Origin: Rhodeus uyekii
Taxonomy: Eukaryota > Chordata > Actinopteri > Cypriniformes > Acheilognathidae
Assembly: GCA_037043235.1 (NCBI GenBank)
Contig: JAWRVZ010000052.1
Location: forward strand, 1,115,001 to 1,179,000
Length of the DNA: 64,000 nucleotides
Direction of reading: 5' to 3'
This document shows, in pieces, positions 1 to 11,550 of this stretch. A model generated the notes under the pieces. The model did not search any database. It was not told the origin of the DNA and saw only the letters and a list, made by a program, of their open reading frames with translations. Every line of letters begins with the position of its first letter. Positions within the stretch are counted from its first letter, which is position 1. The translations under genes were made by a program, and so were the position numbers.

Positions 1-793
1 GTTGAATGGCCCTTCTTGAAACCAGACTGGTTGATGTTCAACCGGTCATTCTGAGATAGAAAAGAAGATACTTGGTTAAAAACAACACGTTCAAGAGTTT
101 TAGATATGAATGGAAGGAGAGAGACAGGCCTGTAATTATCAACGAGTGATTGCGGTGAATGCTTGAATGCGGTGGGGAAGGATCCCGTGTGAAGGGATGT
201 GTTGATGATGTGAGTGAGTGCTGGTAGGATTGTAGGAGGTGTGAGGGGATTGGGTCTAAAGGGCAGGTGGTTGGATGGCTGGAGAGAAGTTTAGATACAT
301 CTACCTCAGTGAGTGGAGAGAAGGCTGAGAGAGTGTTGCTGGTTTCAGAAGTCGGTGTACGTTCGTGTGTGTGTGGAGGTGAGAACTGGCTACTGATAGT
401 TGCAGTTTTGTTAATGAAGTAATGGGCAAAATCATTAGCAGTTAAGGAGGTGGAGGGTGGTGGCGGAGGGGGAGAGAGGAGAGAGTTGAATGTTTTTAAA
501 AGTGCATGCATGTTGGAAGTGCTGTTGATCTTTGTGTGGAAGTGTAAAGATTTAGCAGTATGGACATCAGTAGAAAAGGTAGAGAGAAGAGATTTATACA
601 AACTCAGGTCAGATGGGTGCTTAGACTTGCGCCATTTTCTCTCAGCTGCCCTTAGCTTTGCCCGGTGTTCACGAATAACATCAGTTAGCCAGGGGCTAGA
701 GAGAGTAGCACGTGATGACCTGGAAGAGAGCGGACAGATATTATCTAGGCAAGACGTTAGAGTAGAAAATAAGGTATCCGTTGCAGTATTCAC
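1..793 (-). pseudogene. LINE ORF2 linker and start of reverse transcriptase, cut by window edge
   Basis: Continuing from the endonuclease on the minus strand, this stretch encodes the linker (SSPWLTDVIREHRAKLRAAERKWRKS, split here: SSPWLTDVIREHR then KLRAAERKWRKS) and leads into the first reverse transcriptase block. Near the window start the minus strand reads, in a shifted frame, a SLLPFISKTLERVVF-like block followed by QNDRLNINQSGFKKG, the usual entry of L2-type reverse transcriptases. At least one frameshift separates this from the open frame above. The catalytic part of the enzyme lies outside the window. Confidence 0.75.
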
Positions 794-1665
794 ATCCAGA
801 GTTGAGAACTGTTTGTGAGAGGGAAGAGAGGATGAGACGATAGAGGAGAAATGAGAAGGAGAGAGAGAGAGCGCAGGTTACGCCTGAAAGTGACTGGAAG
901 AGGGGTTGGTGTTGCAGAATTAGTAAGATGCATATGAAATGTAATGAAAGAATGGTCAGAAACATGCAGTGGTTTAACCAGAGTGTTGTCTGTGATCCAG
1001 TTGCGTGTGTAGATCAAATCTAGTTGATTGCCCGACTTGTGGGTACCTGTGGTGATGAGTTGGTTGAGGTCAAATGAGGCTAGGAGAGAGAGGAAGTCTG
1101 TAGCGCAAGGCTTCTCCAAATGTATGTTGAAGTCACCAAAGACGACCAGCGGAGTGCCATCCTCGGGAAATGAGGAGAGCAGCATATCCATCTCCTCAAC
1201 AAAGGTGCCCAGCTGACCTGGAGGGCGATAGATTGCAACAAAGTGGATTACTGCAGGAGATGAAACTGTAATGGAGTGAATTTCAAACGAATTGTACATG
1301 CATAAAGAGGAGCGAGTAGAATATGTCCAGTTGCTAGAAATGAGGAGACCTGTGCCCCCACCCCTCCCAGACTGGCAAGGGGTGTGGGAGAAAGAGAAAT
1401 TGTTAGAGAGAGCAGCGGGGGTTGCTGAGTCCTCTGGACGAATCCATGTCTCAGTCAAACCTAGGATATTAAGAGCAGAGTTAGTAGCAAAGGCTGGGAT
1501 AAAGGTAGCCTTATTGACTGCTGACTGATAGTTCCAGAGACCTACAGAGATGGAGAGAGGTCCATTAGAGGAAGGAACAGAATGCAGGTTGTTTATGTTG
1601 CGCCGCCTTCGGCGAGTGTTAACAGAACGACGTTGAGAGATGACAGGAATATACTGAAAGCACAT
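790..1665 (-). pseudogene. LINE ORF2 endonuclease domain (L2/CR1-like)
   Basis: This 291-codon open frame encodes an apurinic/apyrimidinic-type endonuclease, the domain that nicks target DNA for target-primed reverse transcription of non-LTR retrotransposons. Visible motifs, in order, are LTETW, the glycine-rich SGRGGGTGLLIS, YRPPG, GDFNIH, and the terminal SDHSF with the catalytic Asp-His pair. The frame opens at residue NTRRRRRNINNL, a basic stretch just before the domain. Downstream on the same strand the reverse transcriptase begins (see 1-793). The element is cut by the window edge and the frame breaks after the endonuclease, so this copy is not intact. Assignment to the L2/CR1 group rests on motif style; a Rex-type element is the alternative. 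Confidence 0.85.
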
Positions 1666-1801
1666 GGTAGCAGAGAAAGTGTAGTGTGAAAGACATTAAG
1701 AGATATGAAAGAGATATTAGACAGACTTGCCAGTGTCGTTGCTCGGTGGAGTCGAGTCGAGGCAGGTAGAGTCGAACGTCTTTACACTTGTCTGTCTTCA
1801 C

Positions 1802-2405
1802 ACGAGGACGCTGAAACGCTTCCGCGACAGCGTGCGTAGCAGCTAATTATCCTGTTTCAGTGAAACAGCCAAATGCCACGCCCACAGCTTCGCGCGGCGT
1901 GTAAAGTGCAATAAAAGGCAAAAACACACGAGGCAGAAGGCCACACACATTGAAGGTCCTATTTCATCTGCACAAGATGTGAAAATAAAATGGAGTCACT
2001 AAGATTTTATAATGTAATTATTAAAATGTGCAGTAACACAACTCCTTTATAATGCAATACATTGTACTGTGCCGTGTTGGATTGATGGAAATTGAATGTT
2101 GTGCATACGCTGATAAAAGGCCTTTGGTAAACACGCACAAATTGTGTATAGGCAATTCACAGAATGCTCAGAAGGAGAATTCTGGTCTTTGATAGAACTT
2201 TGAGTGAATGAGTAAGGCATTTACTGTACATCCAAAGTGCTATACAATCATAAACAGAGGGTCTCTCCTCAACCAGAACCAGTGTGAAGAATCCACCTGG
2301 ATGATGAAATGGCAACCCTGGAGCAACTGCGCCAGTGTGCTCACTATACGCCGGCTAGAGGTTAACCGGAGAGAGCAATTCAAAAGAATAGGTATTGTTG
2401 AGAGA
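1802..2405. other. No gene seen
   Basis: Between the LINE and the first LTR element I see no coding signal. The part next to 1800 may be the 5' UTR of the minus-strand LINE. The remainder is AT-rich single-copy-looking DNA. One short open frame covers the right part but matches nothing I recognise and overlaps the LTR. Confidence 0.4.
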
Positions 2406-2410
2406 CTATG

Positions 2411-3535
2411 TGTGGTGAGCAGGACGGAGTCGAGGGACGTGAGAGCATCACGAGAGCCAATGCCATTGAGAATGAGCGTCACCTGTGAGCCACCGGTCTC
2501 ATATCTCATGGAGGATTGGAGGCATAAAAGGAGCGACAACAGTGAAGGATGAGAGGGGAGCAGGCCTGGATTTATGTTGCGTTTTGTGTTCGTGTGGGCG
2601 GCAGTCATTCAAGAGGGGCTGCCACCAGTACTTTTTTTTGTGCTTGTTTTCTGTTCATATTAAAAGTTGTTAAATGTTTGCTGATTCCCGCCTCCTTCCC
2701 CGAATAAAGAGCTTTGCTACATTGGTGCCGAAACCTAGGAGGAAGGAGGGACACGTTGTCAGAGAACCCCTGCTGCTGGGAGGAATTGCGACGCTGCAGA
2801 GATTGGACAGCACGAGAGGGCGAAAACCATAAGAGGCTGCCCGAGGCGGTGGTACTGGAGCAAGGAAGAATGGTGAGCTCCTGGGATGGGGTGGGAGGCT
2901 GCCGTACGCGAGGGAGCGGAGGAGTTGCCCCCTTTGCCAGGGAGCTGAAAGCCAGCAGCCATCTGGCATTCTGGGGAGAAGCAGGAAACAGGGGACTCAA
3001 TGCTGGCTGCCCTCTGAGAGGAGTCATCATCGCCTGCCACCAGGGGGCGAAGTTGCATCAAGCCATCTTACCGATCAGCATCCGATGCCACCGCATGGCA
3101 CTGCAAGAAAGAGTCTCTCAGTCAGTCGAATATTTTTTTTTCTCTCTTCTATCTCTCCCTGTCTCGTCTCTGTTGCTGCTCAAGCGTCCATCTCCCTTTT
3201 CCCTCGCTTCGCCTGTCCTTTTCCACAAGTATTGCAGCTGCCTAAAGGCCCCTATAGAAAAGGGGGGTGGCGAGGGGAGTAAAGCACAGATGCGAGAGTC
3301 TGTCTTGGGACTCGTATCTCATGGAGGAGCAGGCATAAAAGGAGCTGCAACAGGGAAGGACGAGAGAGGACCAGGCCTGGATTCATGTTGTGTTTTGTGT
3401 TCGTGTGGGGCAGTCGTCCGCGAGGGGCTGCCGCCCGTACTTTTATTTTGTTTTTGTTTTGTGTTCATATTAAAAGTTGTTAAATGTTTGCCGGGTTCAC
3501 GCCTCCTCCTTCCTCGAACAAAGAATTTTGCTACA
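2411..3535 (+). mobile_element. Small non-autonomous LTR retrotransposon (TRIM-like) with tRNA-Phe primer site
   Basis: The two ends are long direct repeats. The 5' LTR is 2411-2721 (TGTGGTGAGC...CTACA) and the 3' LTR is 3268-3535 (TGGCGAGGGG...CTACA), which is shortened in its left third. Both share a cataaaa TATA-like box, a GTGTTCGTGTG block, and a TTAAAAGTTGTTAAATG block before the end. A perfect 5-bp target duplication, CTATG, flanks the element (2406-2410 and 3536-3540). The internal part, about 546 bp, has a primer-binding site at 2723 and a purine tract AGAAAAGGGGGG at 3256-3267 directly before the 3' LTR. No gag or pol can be read in it. It must have relied on proteins from another LTR element. 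Open frames over the internal part look like chance. Confidence 0.85.
2723..2738 (+). other. Primer-binding site complementary to tRNA-Phe
   Basis: The sequence TGGTGCCGAAACC begins one base after the 5' LTR. It is the reverse complement of the 3' end of eukaryotic tRNA-Phe including its CCA (GGTTTCGGCACCA). After this it departs from the tRNA. Confidence 0.75.
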
Positions 3536-3967
3536 CTATGATTGGTTGCCCTGCACATAAAATAATAAACAAATTTGAGATGGTCCAAAATGCAGCAGTA
3601 ATTAAGTCAGGTAAATTAATTATTGGGCTGTAATTAATTCTGTTAATTGTGGTAAATGGTTTTTTTTTTTTTAACAAGCAGTTTAATTGTAGCCAGCTTA
3701 AAGTTTTTTGGCAAGTTTCCTAATAACAAAGATGAAATAATGATTTTAAGAGGATCTATGCGCACTGGAAGCATCTCTTTCAGTAGCTTTGCTGATATCG
3801 CATCTAACATGTTGATTTTTCCTCTCCTATAGCAATGAAAGAGTGAAATTTTTCCTCAGGGATACTACAATTTATTGTATCATGTGATACTATAGTAGAT
3901 GGTTGTATGGTTTAAAAAAAGATTAATAATATTAGAGAGAAATTCAGAAGTTCATAAAATAATTACT

Positions 3968-5113
3968 GTTTGGATTGAAGCTTCCTGCTCTGTCCAGTGC
4001 AGACATGTTTCTCTCTGCTCCCTGCCTCTCTGCTCTGCTCTAGCGCTTAGTATTTTGTCCTTCTCTCTGACCCGCTGCTTGCTGGACTCCTGAAATACTG
4101 AATTGGAACTGATTAACTGGTCAATCAGCGCGATTGGAGAACCCTCATGCCCAGACGGGACGTTTGCTTCGGGGTACGTGATGGAAAAACTGGCAAGTCC
4201 TGTGCCTGGAAGCGCTGTCCGTTGAGGATGTAGAAAATTTATATATGATTGGATTATTGATGGCGGGGATCCTATTCTTTGGCTTTGGGATTGCCCTGAT
4301 CCATCGAAAGATTGGTAAGACAGCTGCAAGCAAATTCACCCAGCCGCTGTCTGTCGAAATTAAGGAACCAGTGTTGTTGGTGACCGTTTGAAGGAACTAG
4401 ATCAGAGAGTGATACAGATTGAGGAACTGAACCGTAACATTGCAGTCCGGACGCGCAGGGAAGAGTGGGCTCCATCGGTGGTCAGGTCGGTGAACTTTTA
4501 CGGACTGTAACCAGTCTGGCCGTGAGGCTAGACGAAATGTCTAGGGAACTGCATCGACCGGTCGCGAGTGAGTGCTGAGGACCAGAACTTGATTATGATC
4601 CGGACAAATTACCGAAGATCATAAAAATGGATTAAAAAATTGTATTTTCCTTTCCTAATGTCCCTAACTTGTCCCTATCTCTCGGTCAGTTTATTTTGAG
4701 AGTTCAGCCTGCCAGCCAGTCTGCTATCTTCTGTGCACTATTATCTCCCTTCAAGGACAAAAACATAGAAACTGATCTCGAAAACATCTGTAGCTTTGGC
4801 TACATACACCCAATCGCAGACTCTGTCACACCATACAAACCCACCCCCACCCCCGTCCACATCCATCCGTCTGCCTGTCCTTACCTATCTCCTCCTCCCA
4901 TTCCATACAAAAAATCCCATCATGTGACCACATGTACTGTGTATGTCATGTCTGTTGCTCTTGTTTGTGTTTTGCTATGTAAGGCTTGCTAAACTGCATT
5001 CTTGTATTTCTTGTTTTTCTGGAGAGAAAATTCCGTATACTCTGCTGTGACAACACGTCTGTGAAAACAAATTTCCCGTTAAGGGACAATAAATTCTATT
5101 CTGATTCTGATTC
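3968..5113 (+). repeat. Inserted retroposon-like repeat ending in a simple-repeat tail
   Basis: This insert interrupts the old LINE. Its last 150 bases (about 4955-5107) are nearly the same as 28975-29130: TTGTGTTTTGCTATGTAAGG, then AACTGCATTCTTGTATTTC, then AAATTTCCCGTTAAGGGAC. Here the tail is a few copies of a TCTGAT hexamer; in the other copy it is a long ATCT tract. A 3' end followed by a short tandem repeat is typical of LINE-mobilised sequence. It carries the broken frame at 4182-4578. Confidence 0.6.
4182..4578 (+). pseudogene. Broken small membrane protein: one transmembrane segment plus helical tail
   Basis: I do not recognise this gene with confidence. One frame is open from 4182, with an ATG at 4245 and a stop at 4389. 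It encodes one clear transmembrane segment (IGLLMAGILFFGFGIALI) with a HRK stop-transfer signal. The reading then continues in a second frame from 4379 (DRLKELDQRVIQIEELNRN) and a third from 4480 (GELLRTVTSLAVRLDEMSRE) to a stop at 4576, giving charged amphipathic helices that could form a coiled coil. The remarkably good continuation in three frames says this was once one protein of over 100 residues. The segment DVENLYMIGLLMAGILF resembles the FXYD transmembrane core, but the FXYD motif itself is absent, so that link is weak. It may be a captured host exon or a transposon protein. Confidence 0.45.
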
Positions 5114-5290
5114 ATTTCTCGTTAATTTACTTAAGGCTATATTTGTTTTCTTCTAAGAGGATACAAAAATAAGCATATTCAGCAGTTTTTAAGGCCTTTC
5201 TGTATGCAATATTGCTGTCTTTCCACATAATGTGAAAAACCTTGAGCTGTTTTTTTTTTTCAGCTGCACTCCATATTGTAGTTTGAGTGA

Positions 5291-6122
<832 letters not shown>

Positions 6123-6215
6123 TGAAAGGAAGTGTGAACACACACACACGTGTAGGGTTTGTTCAAAATGCAATACTACTGCATCTGTAGAGAAGATCAT
6201 TTGTTGTGTTCTACC

Positions 6216-6283
6216 AGTCACCTTTATTTATTTACACAGCACTTTATACAATACAGATAATTTCAAAGCAGCTTTACAGTGAA
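6216..6283 (+). repeat. Fragment of a dispersed repeat (family A)
   Basis: The sequence CACTTTATACAATACAGATA followed by TTTCAAAGCAGCTTTACAGTG recurs near 11221 and 37760. It is a common-looking fish interspersed repeat; I do not assign a class. Confidence 0.6.
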
Positions 6284-6674
6284 AAACGAAAAAGTATGCT
6301 TTTCAGCTGAAGTCAATTCAGTGTTGATTCAGTTCTATTGTGAAGAACTGTTCAGTTCTGTTTTTATATTAGCAAAATTAATCTATGAAGCAGTTCTGCA
6401 AACAATTGTCATTATCCAGTTCTTCTACATTTCTAATAACTTGACAATATATTTAGTCTTTATAGCTATATTTGTGTTATAACAGTATTTCATTCTGATT
6501 AGAGGACCTCATACTTCCACTCAGCACTTCCTGAGACTACATTCATGCTTGCAATGCCAAGACTGGTAACACTAATATATACTATATAATTACTTTCATT
6601 AATAAAGAATTAACAAAAATTATGTTTAACATCCTCAGGTAATATGTATATTCAAATAGCTACAAGTATGAAAT

Positions 6675-7556
6675 TGTCGCGTGTGAATGAACGCACAAAG
6701 TTGAAGGCGAAGATGATTCAAACAGTGTTTTACTAACTCAAAATAAATGAACATGCTGATACAGTTAGTAACACAGCGCACTACAAATGAGAACAGACAA
6801 AGACTGAGGGAAAACACAGGTTAGATATACACAGAGGAAGATTAGACAATGAGGCACAGCTGGACAAGACAAACGAGGTAAATGATGACGACAATGTTAG
6901 GGGTAACAACAGGAAAGCACGTGGAGGAACAGGAAGTAAACAAGATAAATATGAAGACAAGACCGACAGGCCCAATATCCCCACACGCCCAATATCCACC
7001 TCTCTGGAGGCCACTGTGGGTTAAGGCTTGTTGGCGCTGGTGAAAGAGGTGGCCTCGCTGGTCTGACGGGGGTGGTGAAGAGGCTGGCGACTCAGGGCTG
7101 GATGACACCCATGGAGAGACTGGCTGTGGCTGCTGTGTGAATCAGGGACAGACGCTCTCAAGACACTGAAGAATGGCTTCCCTCCAGTTGAGTCCTGTGG
7201 TTTCTGGGAGGTCTACAGGATGTTAATAGTTCGCCCCGATCCAAAACAGAGATTTAAATGTCTTGTTGTCTAAGGGTGTGATGACAGTAAGTCGGCAGAA
7301 TTCCAGCACATGGTTCTTAAAGTCCAAGACCTTTTGATCAATTGTAGTGAATTATCTTGCGTAATCCATTATTGTGGTCTGTTCTGTCACGCGTGGATGA
7401 AAGCACAATGATTAAGACGAAGATGATAAAAAAAGTATTAGACTAACGAGGTGAATGATAATGACGACCGGTGTTAGGGGTAAATATAGGAGAGCACATG
7501 GAGGACCAGGAAGTAAACAAGATAAACACAAAGACAAGACTGACAGTGCTGTGACA
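6675..7556 (-). mobile_element. Small LTR element without coding capacity, inside a gabrb4 intron
   Basis: A left LTR at 6675-6968 (TGTCGCGTG...ACCGACA) and a shorter right LTR at 7385-7556 (TGTCACGCGTGGATG...GCTGTGACA) are direct repeats sharing GAAGATGAT, GTTAGGGGTAA, GGAAGTAAACAAGATAAA and AAGACAAGAC. The flanks GAAAT (6670-6674) and GATAT (7557-7561) look like a 5-bp target duplication with one change. About 416 bp lie between the LTRs with no retroviral protein. The polyadenylation-like and promoter-like signals read better on the minus strand, hence the orientation, which is tentative. The right LTR has lost about 120 bp. Confidence 0.7.
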
Positions 7557-7561
7557 GATAT

Positions 7562-9815
7562 AATGTGCTTGTAAATGTTTTTTGATGAACTTGATTAAAA
7601 TCACTACTTGTAAATTGAAATGTTTACAAATGTAAAGTGTAGGGCAACTTGTTCATTTAAAAGATTGGGTTCTACAAATATGATTTGAATTTTTACAAAA
7701 GGTTTGAATGCTTACAAAAGTCATTAAATGTTCAAGTCAAATATGATCATGCATTAATTAGAACCTAATCTTTAAAAAGTTACCCTACACTGCACAAATG
7801 CCAACTCTTCTTCACATTCTGACCACATCGCCTTGAAGAAATCATGACCGTGGGCAATAGCAGTTTGAACTCGTCCAGCTCATCAATTTCACTTTTGCTT
7901 CTTATCTCTGTCACACTCCACATATACCTAATGCAAGCAAACATAATCATTAAGCCCATTTAGAGCAATCATCCATATCTGCCGTCCAGCTCACTCTCTC
8001 TTTGGGTGTCAGTAGTGATCTATGCTCTTGGAGGGGTTTTACACTGAGGACTCATGACATAATTGACAGATGTAGGGAAGATTGAAAGTGTTCGCTAGGT
8101 TTATCAATGAGGTGCCCTGCACTATCGATCAGTCATTCGTACCATGATGTTGTGCCTTGTCCATCACAGGTACATCAGTGGAGCACAGACAAATTGCTAG
8201 GGTCATGTTTCTAATGATTACGCCATGTATATATTGTTTCGTGCTTACTGTTCATCCCTTGTGCTGATCAAACCTGCTGAGGCATGAGCATTTTTTAGAT
8301 TTGCTTGTATCAACATTTCTTTACTTTTGGAACAATAACTGTTTGCGCTTCCATTTACTGAATGCCTTTGGTGTCACTAACCTCACTGTGGGGCCAATTC
8401 ATGAAATCTCAGAAATTTCTTTGTAAATCATTAATAAAACCATTCCTACATAAATGGTCACAAATCAATATAGAAAGGGATTGTCAACGCATAAATTATA
8501 AAACTATTCTTATGTAAATTGTTAATTGCGTTAATTGTGTAGATCATAAAAACGTTCCTACTCAGTCGGGGGACCAGTTCTCCTCTGGCCAGCAAACACA
8601 CAGTGCATGATTATAATATAGACAACATTTCAGGTCAGAAGTCACACTGAGATCGGGACACTCAAAATATTTAATACAGTTCCGTCTGGTTGTCTAGTAG
8701 TCCCTCACTGCAGACACTTCAGGGCAGTGTTGTGGTTGTGTCAAGATGCAGGTCTTTCATCTGATCTGGATACGCCCCGGATCCGGCTGACTATGGTAAC
8801 CTCGGGATAAACAGAGGCTGCTATCAGCAGAGATGCCATTCTTCTTATGATGTAATGAGTACATTAGGTGTACTGACCAAAGTTATGCAGCCTCACAATC
8901 ATTTTACATTATTTTAATTAATTAAAAAAAAGTATATTATGTGTATGCCAGGTTGAAGAATTGTGTTTTTAGTTTAGATTTAAGCTCAACAATGCTAGGA
9001 AGACCGTTCCAGAGTTTAGTTGCTAAATAGGATTTGACAGAGGCACTGAATGAGGCATTTCACAGAAATTGCCTCATTCCGTGCCTATATTTTATGCATA
9101 ACAGAAGATATTTTAGTGTAAATTATCCGTAAAGTAATTCTTACATAATTTAAGAATGTGTTTCTGAATTATTTACACACATTTTTTATATATTTTTTAC
9201 TTTCACTATATGATACTGAGCTGCCATGTTACAGTACATATTATCAAGTTGGAATAGCAGAGACAGATAATTATTATTAATAGTTATTTTATTTCATTTT
9301 TATTTTTTAAATGTTGACATTCACTATTTCACAACAAACTTCCAAAAATTTTTGGAATGTTTGCATTATTTCCATCCAGTGAGAAGACAACAACATTGTC
9401 ACTTTCTGATAAACTAGCACCAAAATATCAATAAGAAAAATGTAAGTTGCTACAGCAGGATAAGAAAGCGTGTATTTTCATATTTAATAAATTACTTGTG
9501 TATCAGAGTGTGCAGACAAAACACAAAAATGATATCCCAAAATGTGCATAAAAATAGTTGGATGGAAACAGCTTATGTGACAGCTTGTCATACAGGAAAA
9601 AGGAAGCACGCTAAACACTCACCAAGCACAAATCTGTGAAACTGAATGCAGCAACCCTTAGATAGTGAACCAGAACCATTAATTTTTGCAATTATTTGCT
9701 TATAACAATATAACTGAGACCAATTTACAAGTTATTGGTGTTTTCCAGTGCAATGGTTGTATCTATAAGTCATATACTATTTAAACATTCATTACATTGT
9801 CTACTAACTCTACAG
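7562..9815 (+). other. gabrb4 intron with one dispersed repeat
   Basis: The intron is AT-rich with no reading frame of note. It contains a repeat at 8545-8870 and a degenerate tract around 8950-9060 (GACCGTTCCAGAGTTTAG) that resembles repeat DNA. It ends in the acceptor CTCTACAG at 9808-9815. Confidence 0.5.
8545..8870 (+). repeat. Dispersed repeat (family B)
   Basis: The blocks CTCAGTCGGGGGACCAGTTC, TCCTCTGGCC, and CATCTGATCTGGATACG plus GGATAAACAGAGGCT occur again at 36780-37085 (same strand), in part at 11480-11550, and on the opposite strand at 28380-28560. Four copies in 64 kb mark a high-copy family. No protein is encoded. Confidence 0.7.
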
Positions 9816-9953
9816 ATGGGTACACAACAGATGATATCGTGTTCTTCTGGCAAGGAGGGGACAATGCAGTAACAGGTGTGGACAAACTGGAATTGCCTCA
9901 GTTCTCCATTGTGGAGCTACGTCTTGTGTCCAGGGAAGTGAGGTTTACCACAG
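9816..9953 (+). CDS. gabrb4: GABA-A receptor beta subunit, loop B / loop C exon
   Basis: This exon is exactly 138 bp, the conserved size in GABRB genes, between CTCTACAG and GTATGG. With the preceding T it reads YGYTTDDIVFFWQGGD, then AVTGVDKLELPQFSIVELRL, then REVRFTTG. The opening Tyr belongs to agonist-site loop B on the principal (beta) face, and TTG at the end begins loop C. The last codon (Gly) is split with the next exon. Replacement of the usual LVSRNV by LVSREV and of HRL by LRL distinguishes it from the beta1-3 consensus as I remember it. This part of the protein is extracellular. Confidence 0.93.
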
Positions 9954-11217
9954 GTATGGACGATTCACTTATGTGCAAACCAGTCCTAATATTTCATGAT
10001 ACTTTCAAAGCAACTTACATTGCGATCTAGGTATACATCAATATTTTTGTTGATCCTGAAACATCCAAACAAACAATTAGATTTGAGGGACACTTTTAGG
10101 CTTACAACCACCTCTTAAATTTTGTGAGTAGGGTTCGGTTTAGAGGTCAGGATAGGTTTAAGACAGCAGTGTTGTTCCATGATCAACACAATATGTTTGG
10201 GAAACATCTCCAAGATCCAAAAAGGAACAATTTCTTTGAACAGGAGTGATACCATGACCAGGGAGCGACCAAGCCAGATACTCAGGCTGTTGTTGACTTC
10301 CGGATAGGACGCTGGCGCTGTGTGTTCGCCGCTTCTCCACTCTGCTCGCCCGCGATTTTTAAACTGTGTTTTTAAACTATGCTTATAACTGCAAGGAGCA
10401 CCTACCTACTACTACTTTCGCTGCTGTGCTGGTGTTGTCTGCAAGCTAGTGCTGTCTGGCTGACATCCTCGCTCAGAATAGCGCTCTGCTATTCTAGCTC
10501 GCAACTTCGTGGACTAAATCTCGCAACCACACCTGGATTTAATATCACCATCATCAAAGAACTTGGACTCCTTCGCTGTCCGCGGTACATTCATAGATGA
10601 TCTGGTTGAAAATTCATCTTCCATAACCATCCAAACAGCTCTTCTACAAGCATTCCTTCTCTCTGGTCATCTGTTGCATGCTTGATGCGTCATCAGAATG
10701 CCGCTAATCCAGTTACTATCAACAATGGAAATATCGCGAGACATCTGCTCTCCAGCACGGGATCCCCACACTTTGGGTTGGATATATTTTGTGGAGTGGA
10801 TTCCAGCCTGCGTGAAGTGGGTTTTAATGTTTTGTGTCCAGTTCAGAGATTCACCCCTCAGTCATTGGTTAAATTTGAACTTTTTAACACTCAGTCCATC
10901 AATAATAAATCTGTACTGATTGAAGAATACATTAGAGAGAAAAGACTTGACTTCATGTGTTTAACAGAAACATGGCATCAGCCAGAGGTGTTCTCTGCCC
11001 TAAATGAAGCATGTCCCCCTGGATACAGTTACTTGGAGGCAGCTCGCAGCACCGGCCGTGGTGGTGGCCTAGCTGTCATCCACCAACAGGACCTGGAGTT
11101 GTCCCGCATTACGCTGCCTGCGACATCTTCATGCGAGTGTCTAGCATTTAAATGCAAGCCTCCTTTTCCAATGACTGTTCTCCTTATTTATCGGCAAATA
11201 AGCAAAATTCTGCACTT

Positions 11218-11550
11218 TGTAGTCAAATCAAGTCACCTTTACTTGTATAGCGCTTTTTGTCAGATTGTTTCAAAGCAGCTTTACAGTAGTAACATGAAAA
11301 CATTATAAACAAAGTTTGTTTGGCTGAACGGCAGCCTTAAAAGAGTTAAGTGTTAAGTTTTGATTATTGATTGATTTGATTGATTGATAGTTTGATTATT
11401 ATATTGATAATTCAAGTCTAATTTGGTCCGATTGGAGATGGGTTCATGATCTACACAGGGGAGGGTCTAGTAGAGTCACGGTCTCCGCAGACACTTCAGG
11501 GCAGTGCTGTGCTCGTGTCCAGGTGCAGGTCCTTCATCTGATCTGGATAC
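11218..11550 (+). repeat. Dispersed repeats A and B inserted in the LINE endonuclease
   Basis: The LINE endonuclease frame stops after LLIYR and resumes at about 11609. The insert starts with the family A block (CACCTTTACTTGTATAGCGC, TCAAAGCAGCTTTACAG, GTTTGTTTGGCTGAACGGCA) and continues into family B (CAGACACTTCAGGGCAGTG, CATCTGATCTGGATACGG). This shows that A and B are two parts of one longer element. At the right junction GGCCAATACTATT occurs twice. Confidence 0.65.

Larger units (their letters stand above)
3541..5290 (-). mobile_element. Old LINE fragment, split by a later insertion
   Basis: Parts 3600-3965 and 5114-5290 are similar, in the same order and orientation, to 40130-40470 and 40543-40720 of the LINE at 37986-42866. 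They correspond to the stretch between the endonuclease and the reverse transcriptase. All frames are full of stops, so this is an old copy. The piece in between (3968-5113) is a different repeat inserted into it; at the left junction the alignment runs to attactg and resumes at the right with catttct. Confidence 0.65.

Noticed and set aside
2714..3541. 275-codon frame as a host gene
   Set aside because: It runs through the internal part and the 3' LTR of a defined LTR element, has no domain, and its composition follows the repeat.
10158..10600. Short frames upstream of the LINE endonuclease as a new gene
   Set aside because: They fit the 5' region of the decayed LINE; no start context, no motif.
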